NCBI GenBank assembly: GCA_018064565.1
Contig: JAGHVA010000114.1
Coordinates: forward strand, 1 to 6,638
Direction of reading: 5' to 3'
Source of the DNA: Candidatus Colimorpha onthohippi
GTDB taxonomy: Bacteria; Bacteroidota; Bacteroidia; Bacteroidales; P3
DNA length: 6,638 nt
Shown here: one piece after another, positions 1 through 4,901 of the stretch
How the letters are laid out: each line of letters begins with the position of its first letter
How positions within the stretch are numbered: the first letter of the stretch is position 1
Position numbers and translations under genes: made by a program
The notes under the pieces: model-generated
What the model saw: the letters and a program-made list of their open reading frames with translations, nothing else
Told to the model about the DNA's origin: nothing
The model's database searches: none

Positions 1-643
1 CGGTAACGCCAATGGCGCTACGGTGGCGAAGCCCTAAATTGGGGTCAACATCGGTTCGGGCGGTGACGGGCAGTATGCAGCGAGCAGCTAATATCTCGTC
101 ATTCTGCACCAGTACAGCACCATCGTGTAGTGGTGAGTTCTTGAAAAACAATGCCTCCAACAATGCAGCCGATGTTTGGGCATTGATTTTCTCGCCAGTG
201 TTGATGAGGTCGTCAATGGCGTTGTTGCGTTTGAAGATGATGAGTGCACCTGTCTTGCTGGCGGACATGTGTTTGCAAGCATCAATATAAGGCTCGTAAT
301 TGGTGTGATGATTGTTTTTCTTGTTGCTATGGGCAAAGATATGTTTTAGGAGCCGTTGCCGTGCGCCTGGTGATGCTTTGGCGCTGAGCATCATCAGAAA
401 TTTTCGGATTTCGGGCTGAAATACAACTACAATGGCAAGAAGTCCTACGTTGATGATAGAACCCAAAATCTCAGATGAGAGTCGCATGTCGCAGGCATCA
501 ACTACCCGCCACAGTAGGTAGATGCAGACAATAGTCCAAAATATGCGCATGGCGTTGGTACCCTTGGCAAGGCGGTAAAGCTCGTAAACAAAAAACGCTA
601 CGAGTAGTATGTCGATAATGTCAACAATGCGGATATTTATCAT
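1..643 (-). CDS. cdaA: Diadenylate cyclase CdaA, 3' end cut by window edge
   Basis: Membrane-bound cyclase that condenses two ATP into the second messenger cyclic di-AMP. The frame is open from ATG at 643-641 to the left edge, giving 214 residues; the C-terminus lies outside the window. Three hydrophobic segments (about residues 8-22, 35-50 and 58-76) form the N-terminal membrane part, followed by QPEIRKFL. The DAC catalytic domain follows with FKRNNAIDDLI (137-147), the nucleotide-binding DGA motif in LHDGAVLV (D174-A176) and the RHR motif (206-208) in GLRHRSAIGVT. Both signature motifs are intact, so the enzyme should be active. It starts 36 bases after the folP stop on the same strand and is probably cotranscribed with it, a pairing known from other Bacteroidales. 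No Shine-Dalgarno sequence is visible, which is normal for this phylum. The family assignment is firm; the start is the first ATG and matches the usual family N-terminus. Confidence 0.95.
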   Translation of the reverse strand, partial: MINIRIVDIIDILLVAFFVYELYRLAKGTNAMRIFWTIVCIYLLWRVVDACDMRLSSEILGSIINVGLLAIVVVFQPEIRKFLMMLSAKASPGARQRLLKHIFAHSNKKNNHHTNYEPYIDACKHMSASKTGALIIFKRNNAIDDLINTGEKINAQTSAALLEALFFKNSPLHDGAVLVQNDEILAARCILPVTARTDVDPNLGLRHRSAIGVT

Positions 644-679
644 ATTGAGTAGTTTTGAATGAAGATGAAGCAACGAATG

Positions 680-1537
680 TCAGCTATACATCGTTTGCAT
701 AACCAGTTTAATAGCCTCGCGGGCAGGGCGGGGGTCGTGTACACGAAGCATGCTTGCGCCACGTTCGAGGGCAAGGGTATTGATTACGGTGGTGCCGTTG
801 AGCGCCTGGTTGGCTGAGATTTCCAGCGTTTGGTATATCATCCGTTTGCGGCTAACGCCTACCATAATAGGTTCGTGGAACAGTTGTCGCAGATGGTCAA
901 GATGGTTGACTATCTCAAAGTTTTGAGGTGTGGTTTTGGCGAATCCGAATCCAGGGTCGATAATCACATCTGATACGCCTTTTTGGTACAAATCGTCAAG
1001 CCTTTGCGTAAAATAGTATGCGATGTCGCGCATCAAGTTGTCGTATTGCGTTAGCTGGTTCATCTCCGAGGGCAAGCCGCGCGTGTGGTTGAGTACATAC
1101 GGCACCTGCATGTCGGCGATGGCAGCGAACATGCGCTGGTCGAATTGGCCACCGCTGATATCGTTGATGATATGTGCACCTGCCTTCACAGCGGCTACGG
1201 CAGGCTGCGCATAGCAGGTGTCGGCCGATAGTATAGCGTCGGGTAATGCTTCATGAACTATCCTGACGGCTTCTGCCAACCGGCAGGCCTCAACATCTGG
1301 GGGTAACAACTGCGCACCTATCCGTGACGATACAACTCCGATGTCTATGATGTCGGCTCCCTCTTGAACAAGCCATTTAGCGTGATCTACAACAGATTGA
1401 TGGTCTTTGTAGCGACCTCCGTCGTAAAAAGAGTCAGCGGTTACGTTCAGGATTCCCACCACACACGGACGCATGTATTCAATTATTTTTTTGCCACAAT
1501 GTAGCGAAAACGTAGAAAAAAACGTATCTTTGCCCAT
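680..1537 (-). CDS. folP: Dihydropteroate synthase, divergent substrate loops
   Basis: Cytoplasmic folate-pathway enzyme that joins p-aminobenzoate to hydroxymethyl-dihydropterin diphosphate. It is 285 residues, a usual length. Family motifs appear in order: GILNVTADSFYDGG (28-41), DIGVVSSRIGA (65-75), SADTCYA (104-110), GAHIINDISGG (120-130), NHTRG (150-154), DPGFGFAKT (194-202), GVSRKRM (227-233), LNGTT (246-250) and RVHD (265-268). Several loop residues differ from the common family form: TADS for TPDS, SSRIG for STRPG or SSRPG, and HTRG for HMRG. A later ATG at 1474-1472 (residue 22) exists. I prefer the start at 1537 because residues 10-27 (FSLHCGKKIIEYMRP...) resemble the N-terminal beta-hairpin found before GILNVT in this family. 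It is the first gene of a leftward pair with cdaA. The family call is secure; normal activity is inferred from the retained Asp, Asn, Lys and Arg-x-His residues. Confidence 0.95.
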   Translation of the reverse strand: MGKDTFFSTFSLHCGKKIIEYMRPCVVGILNVTADSFYDGGRYKDHQSVVDHAKWLVQEGADIIDIGVVSSRIGAQLLPPDVEACRLAEAVRIVHEALPDAILSADTCYAQPAVAAVKAGAHIINDISGGQFDQRMFAAIADMQVPYVLNHTRGLPSEMNQLTQYDNLMRDIAYYFTQRLDDLYQKGVSDVIIDPGFGFAKTTPQNFEIVNHLDHLRQLFHEPIMVGVSRKRMIYQTLEISANQALNGTTVINTLALERGASMLRVHDPRPAREAIKLVMQTMYS

Positions 1538-1575
1538 CTTGTGTAGTGCGATTGACGAATGCTTGTGCTTTGTAT

Positions 1576-1614
1576 ATCAGTAATCAACGATTGTAGTAGC
1601 GTTTTTTTACTGAT
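1576..1614. repeat. Inverted repeat ATCAGTAA / TTACTGAT in the folP leader
   Basis: The arms ATCAGTAA (1576-1583) and TTACTGAT (1607-1614) are perfect reverse complements separated by 23 bases. On the minus strand the first arm begins only a few bases after the leftward -7-like box, so the predicted folP-cdaA mRNA would start with a stem of eight base pairs. The loop includes the smaller palindrome AATC-AAC-GATT (1582-1592). It may be a 5' stabilising hairpin, an operator or chance. The stem is AT-rich and has no suitable U-run for a terminator of either transcript. Confidence 0.4.
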
Positions 1615-1618
1615 GGGG

Positions 1619-1626
1619 CAAATATA
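1619..1626 (-). promoter_or_regulatory. Candidate -7 box for the folP-cdaA transcript
   Basis: The minus strand reads TATATTTG from 1626 to 1619, an exact match to the Bacteroidetes -7 consensus TAnnTTTG, followed by CCCCAT. Transcription would begin near 1612-1616, about 75-80 bases before the folP start. No TTTG or TTG lies 19-21 bases upstream (near 1646-1649), so the -33 element is missing and the call stays tentative. It is the only TAnnTTTG match on this strand between the two genes. Confidence 0.42.
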
Positions 1627-1682
1627 CGAAATATTCGGCAATGGTATAGGTTGTTATGTATATAAATCGTAGGCAGTACCCC

Positions 1683-1713
1683 TTTGTGGTCAAAATCTCA
1701 AGAAATAAATTTG
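1683..1713 (+). promoter_or_regulatory. Bacteroidetes-type promoter for the rightward gene block
   Basis: The -33 element TTTG (1683-1686) is followed after exactly 19 bases by the -7 element TAAATTTG (1706-1713), matching the Bacteroidetes primary-sigma consensus TTTG-N19-TAnnTTTG at every fixed base. Transcription should begin near 1718-1721, giving a leader of about 20 bases before the ATG at 1739. The match and spacing are read directly from the sequence; its use as a promoter is inferred. Confidence 0.78.
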
Positions 1714-1738
1714 TAGAACCCACCCTAAACGACATCAA

Positions 1739-2293
1739 ATGGCAGATACAGTAGAGCAGTTTGCGGCTGAGATAGCTGTATGTAGATCGATATTTGAGAA
1801 AAAGACACGCGATTACGGGACTTCGTGGCGTGTGTTGCGTCTGCCATCGCTCACCGATCAGATTTTTATCAAAGCCAATCGGATTCGCAGCATTCAGGAG
1901 AGTGGAGAACACAAGGTAGCGGATGGCGAGCGACCAGAGTTTATCGCAATGGTCAACTATGCGGTAATGGCGCTGATGCAGTTGGCGTTAGGACCTGACG
2001 GCAACCAAGAGTTGCCTTTGCAGCAAGCCTTGGAGTTGTATGACAAGCACCTTACCGATGCCACACGGCTGATGATGGATAAAAACCATGACTATGGTGA
2101 AGCTTGGAGGCAGATGCGCATCAGTTCGATGACCGATTTGATACTGATGAAATTGCGTCGTATCAAGCAGATAGAAGACAATCACGGGCAGACTATCATA
2201 TCAGAAGGTGTGGAGGGAGGTTATACGGATATCATCAACTACTCGCTGTTTTGTTTGATTAGGCTCACTGAGTTGGAAACCAAACGTGTATAA
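1739..2293 (+). CDS. DUF1599 protein with two tandem domain copies
   Basis: A 184-residue soluble, mostly helical protein of unknown exact role. It contains two copies of one domain, roughly residues 12-83 and 105-178. The copies line up at offset 93: DYGxxW (25-30 and 118-123), SxTD (37-40 and 130-133), K...RI (45-49 and 138-142), then NY at offset 94 (73-74 and 167-168). This is the DUF1599 architecture found across Bacteroidales. From memory, the domain has been linked computationally to nucleotide or nucleic-acid base modification, and the helical layout with a late D..NY motif recalls MazG-like NTP pyrophosphatases; both links are weak inferences. The gene sits about 20 bases behind a strong promoter and ends 19 bases before the preferred start of the DoxX gene, so it probably leads that operon. 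There is no signal peptide. The family call is confident, the function is not known. Confidence 0.88.
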   Translation: MADTVEQFAAEIAVCRSIFEKKTRDYGTSWRVLRLPSLTDQIFIKANRIRSIQESGEHKVADGERPEFIAMVNYAVMALMQLALGPDGNQELPLQQALELYDKHLTDATRLMMDKNHDYGEAWRQMRISSMTDLILMKLRRIKQIEDNHGQTIISEGVEGGYTDIINYSLFCLIRLTELETKRV

Positions 2294-2312
2294 TAAGCAA
2301 AAGCTATGCAAT

Positions 2313-3449
2313 ATGAAAGATACGAAACTGAATTATACGCTTAATGTAGTGGCTCGCTATTTTGTGGGTCTCGTATTGCTCTTTTCGAGTTTTGTGAAAG
2401 CTGTTGACCCGATGGGTACTGCTTTCAAGATTCAAGAGTATTTCTCTGCCTGGAGTGGTAGCTTGATTTCGTTTCAGGGTTTAGATTCGTTGGCACCATT
2501 ATTCTCAATGGTTCTGATTGCTGCAGAATTTTTGGTGGCTGTATTGATGCTTACTGGTGCTTTCCGCAGTTTTTCGGCTTGGCTCTTTGCCGCATTGATG
2601 GTATTCTTTACGGTATCTACAGCGCTTGATGCTTTCAGCACCACATACGGAATCAACGATTGTGGATGTTTTGGTGATGCGGTCAAACTTACTCCAAAGC
2701 AGACCTTCTTCAAAAATGTAATCTTAGACATACCGATGGTATGGATAGTGCTGACGCGCAATATACGTCGCAAACGCAGGTTTGAACGTGACTGTATCAT
2801 CACTATAGCAGCCTTGCTGGCTGTGGTTTTCTTTGAATTGTATAATATCAACAACGAGCCGTGTATCGACTTTCGCGCTTGGAAAGTGGGACGAGAGATG
2901 ATGAATACCGACCCCAGTTTGAAGGCAGAGACCTTTGTCGTGTATAGAGAAAAGGCAACTGGCGCTGAGCGAGAGTTTTCGAACAAGGAGTTGATGTCGG
3001 CATACAATAGCAATCCTGATTTTGACAGTCAGTGGGAATGGGTGTCGAGCCGGGTGATAGATCCGCATGAGATTCATGCCGATGGATTCTCGATGCTGGA
3101 TATAGACGGCAACGACCATGCAGTGGATTTTATAGGTAGTGCCGACCCAGTGATGATTATTACTGCGCACCATCTTGATGAGGTTAACGATCGCGGTGTT
3201 GAAGCCATAAGACAGGTGATGCAGTACGCTTCCGAGAACAATATCTACACGGTGATGCTTACTGCAGCACTCCCCGAGACTGTTACCGACTTTTTGACAC
3301 TACATCAGCTGACAGAGTTGGAATACTATCTGGCTGACGATAAAGCCATCGAGACCATGACTCGGTCTAATCCAGGGTTTGTGCTGATTGAAAATGCTGT
3401 AGTGAAGGGCAAATGGCATTACCGCAAGGTAGATGCATTGGTCAAATAA
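2313..3449 (+). CDS. DoxX-type membrane protein, BT_3928 family, with periplasmic C-terminal domain
   Basis: Integral membrane protein of 378 residues from the ATG at 2313. About five hydrophobic segments lie near residues 12-30, 60-80, 88-108, 133-148 and 160-178. DoxX/MauE-like features are the first-helix stretch SSFVKAVDPMGTAFK (25-39) and a DCGCFGD motif (116-122) after the third helix, which could be redox active. A basic loop RNIRRKRRFER (149-159) should be cytoplasmic, which places the C-terminal half (from about 185, beginning IDFRAWKVG) in the periplasm. That half looks like a thioredoxin-type alpha/beta fold but has no CxxC of its own. The substrate is unknown; electron transfer or cell-envelope redox work is a family-level guess. 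An in-frame GTG at 2286 would overlap the DUF1599 stop, but the ATG fits the start of the family better. It follows the DUF1599 gene as in other Bacteroidales. Confidence 0.88.
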   Translation: MKDTKLNYTLNVVARYFVGLVLLFSSFVKAVDPMGTAFKIQEYFSAWSGSLISFQGLDSLAPLFSMVLIAAEFLVAVLMLTGAFRSFSAWLFAALMVFFTVSTALDAFSTTYGINDCGCFGDAVKLTPKQTFFKNVILDIPMVWIVLTRNIRRKRRFERDCIITIAALLAVVFFELYNINNEPCIDFRAWKVGREMMNTDPSLKAETFVVYREKATGAEREFSNKELMSAYNSNPDFDSQWEWVSSRVIDPHEIHADGFSMLDIDGNDHAVDFIGSADPVMIITAHHLDEVNDRGVEAIRQVMQYASENNIYTVMLTAALPETVTDFLTLHQLTELEYYLADDKAIETMTRSNPGFVLIENAVVKGKWHYRKVDALVK

Positions 3450-3482
3450 TACATACTAATACCATCTCTTATTACTATTGTT

Positions 3483-4022
3483 ATGTTGCAACGAATTCAG
3501 ACCGTTTTTCTACTTTTTGCTGCCACCGCTATGGCACTCTGTTTCGCTTATCCTATTGCGCAGTTTACAGCACATAGTCTTACGATAGATCAGGTTATGG
3601 TGTCTGACTTGAATTTGATAGCTCACGACTGTCCAAATATGGGCTTGCAAATCAGTGAGGGAAGTCCTATAGTTGAGGTATCGCAGCGGGGTTTGATAAA
3701 GACCTGGCCTTTGGTAACATTGGCATTGTTAGGAGTGGCATTGGGAGTGGTGGCTATATTGTTGTATCGCAATCGTGTGTTGCAGGCTCGTGTGGCGATG
3801 GGTGGTTTTTTGGTCAGCTTGGTTTATTTCTTTCTGGTGCTGATATGGGCTGTCGATGACTACGGCAAGACTTGTAGTGTGCTGATGGGGACAGAGGCGC
3901 CATCGGTGTCGTGGACATTAGGCACATGGCTCCCAGTAGTGGCTATGCTCTTTTTCTTCTTGGCTCAAAAGGCAATTCGTAAAGATGAAGCCAAGGTGAG
4001 AGCCGCTGATAGGCTACGTTGA
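3483..4022 (+). CDS. DUF4293 family four-helix membrane protein
   Basis: A 179-residue integral membrane protein of unknown function. The N-terminal MLQRIQTVFLL matches the family start and leads into helix 1 (about 8-26). A roughly 50-residue hydrophilic loop follows, then helices 2 (76-95), 3 (106-124) and 4 (145-163). The protein ends with the charged motif RKDEAKVRAADRLR (166-179), the clearest mark of DUF4293. With four helices both ends fall on the same side, probably the cytoplasm because the tail is so basic; the loops after helices 1 and 3, each with one cysteine (C50 and C131), would then be periplasmic. It lies 33 bases after the DoxX gene and 10 bases before tsaE on the same strand, so it is likely cotranscribed. 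I cannot assign a role. Confidence 0.85.
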   Translation: MLQRIQTVFLLFAATAMALCFAYPIAQFTAHSLTIDQVMVSDLNLIAHDCPNMGLQISEGSPIVEVSQRGLIKTWPLVTLALLGVALGVVAILLYRNRVLQARVAMGGFLVSLVYFFLVLIWAVDDYGKTCSVLMGTEAPSVSWTLGTWLPVVAMLFFFLAQKAIRKDEAKVRAADRLR

Positions 4023-4032
4023 TATAAGGGGT

Positions 4033-4458
4033 ATGAATATTGCTTTTGACATCAGTCAGTTGCCCGAAGTGGCAAGTCAACTCTTAAATTTGTATCCAGA
4101 AGAGCGATTCTTTGCCTTTTTTGGTCCGATGGGTGTTGGCAAAACTACATTAATCAAGGCATTGTGTGAGCAGTTGGGTGTGGTGGATAATGTGTGTAGC
4201 CCTACGTTCGCTATTGTAAATCAATATAGTGATGCTTCTCAAAATTCGGTGTATCACTTCGATTTTTATCGTCTAAAAAATATATCGGAGGCTTATGATA
4301 TTGGATATGAGGAGTATTTTTACTCGGGTTGCTATTGTTTTACAGAGTGGACTGAGAAGATCGAAGAGATATTACCCGACCATTATCTTCGCATTACATT
4401 GAGCGAACAAGGTGGTTGTCAACGCATACTATCTGTCACCGTTATTGATTGTGTTTGA
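4033..4458 (+). CDS. tsaE: tRNA threonylcarbamoyladenosine biosynthesis ATPase TsaE
   Basis: Cytoplasmic ATPase of 141 residues that works with TsaB and TsaD to install t6A at position 37 of ANN-decoding tRNAs. The family marks appear in order: the P-loop GPMGVGKTT (31-39), the switch-like SPTFAIVNQY (56-65), the Walker B-like segment HFDFYRL (75-81), DIGYEEYF (89-96) and EWTEKIEEILP (105-115). Length and motif spacing are those of a complete TsaE. The ATG at 4033 lies 10 bases after the DUF4293 stop; a G-rich AAGGGG just upstream is too close to act as a normal Shine-Dalgarno. TsaE genes are commonly unlinked to their partners tsaB and tsaD, and neither is in this window. Confidence 0.96.
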   Translation: MNIAFDISQLPEVASQLLNLYPEERFFAFFGPMGVGKTTLIKALCEQLGVVDNVCSPTFAIVNQYSDASQNSVYHFDFYRLKNISEAYDIGYEEYFYSGCYCFTEWTEKIEEILPDHYLRITLSEQGGCQRILSVTVIDCV

Positions 4459-4527
4459 GTGATTGGTTACAGGTCGAAGTGAGACATGGCAGGATGTAGT
4501 GATATTTTTTTTTGAAAATTAAGAAGC

Positions 4528-4893
4528 ATGACAGAATCGGAAGTTTTAGCACGTTTGGCTGCTCAGGCGATAGACGATAAGAAAGGCATGGATATAAGCA
4601 TCTTGGATTTGCGCGACCTGCCATCGGCTCCCGCAGCTTTTTTTGTGATAGCATCGGGCAATGTACCGTCGCATGTGTGTGCGATGAGCGACAATGTGCA
4701 TGAGGTGGTCAAGAAAGCCACTGGGATAGGTCCATCAAAAGTAGAGGGCTATCAGAACGCAGAATGGATACTGATGGATTATTTTGATGTGGTAGTTCAT
4801 ATATTCCAAAAAGACAAACGTGATTTTTACCGTTTGGATCACTTGTGGGCAGACGGCAAACAAATTTTTACTAATAACGGTAAGGAACAATAA
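4528..4893 (+). CDS. rsfS: Ribosomal silencing factor RsfS
   Basis: A 121-residue cytoplasmic protein of the RsfS/Iojap/C7orf30 family, which binds uL14 on the large ribosomal subunit and blocks subunit joining when nutrients are short. Diagnostic stretches are the early IDDKKGMDISILDLRDL (15-31), FFVIASGNVPSHV (38-50), KVEGYQNAEWILMDYFDVVVHIF (within 71-93) and RDFYRLDHLW (98-107). Its length is typical and it looks complete. It starts 69 bases after tsaE; the gap contains a run of nine T just before the gene but no clear -7/-33 pair, so I cannot say whether it has its own promoter. It ends 8 bases before ftsH, the usual rsfS-ftsH pairing of Bacteroidota. Confidence 0.96.
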   Translation: MTESEVLARLAAQAIDDKKGMDISILDLRDLPSAPAAFFVIASGNVPSHVCAMSDNVHEVVKKATGIGPSKVEGYQNAEWILMDYFDVVVHIFQKDKRDFYRLDHLWADGKQIFTNNGKEQ

Positions 4894-4901
4894 GTGTTAT
4901 T

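Larger units (their letters stand above)
1538..1738. other. Divergent intergenic control region
   Basis: About 200 bases between the start of folP (leftward) and the DUF1599 gene (rightward). It is AT-rich. It holds a well-formed rightward Bacteroidetes promoter (1683-1713), a leftward -7-like box (1626-1619), and an 8-bp perfect inverted repeat (1576-1583 and 1607-1614) inside the predicted folP leader. I see no credible small gene: the minus-strand frame crossing it is poor in recognisable sequence and overlaps the DUF1599 gene and its promoter. Confidence 0.7.

Noticed and set aside
88..336. Short minus-strand frame within the cdaA region
   Set aside because: It is in another frame of the clear CdaA coding sequence, which carries the DGA and RHR motifs through this stretch.
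1472..1474. Internal ATG as the true folP start
   Set aside because: It would remove the N-terminal hairpin region that precedes GILNVT in this family, and residues 10-27 resemble that region.
2286..2312. Upstream GTG start for the DoxX gene overlapping the DUF1599 stop
   Set aside because: The added residues are polar and not part of the family start; the ATG at 2313 gives the expected N-terminus close to the first membrane helix.
4459..4527. T-run before rsfS as a terminator for tsaE
   Set aside because: The nine T at 4505-4513 have no GC-rich stem in front of them, so an intrinsic terminator is not supported; no promoter consensus with correct spacing was found either.
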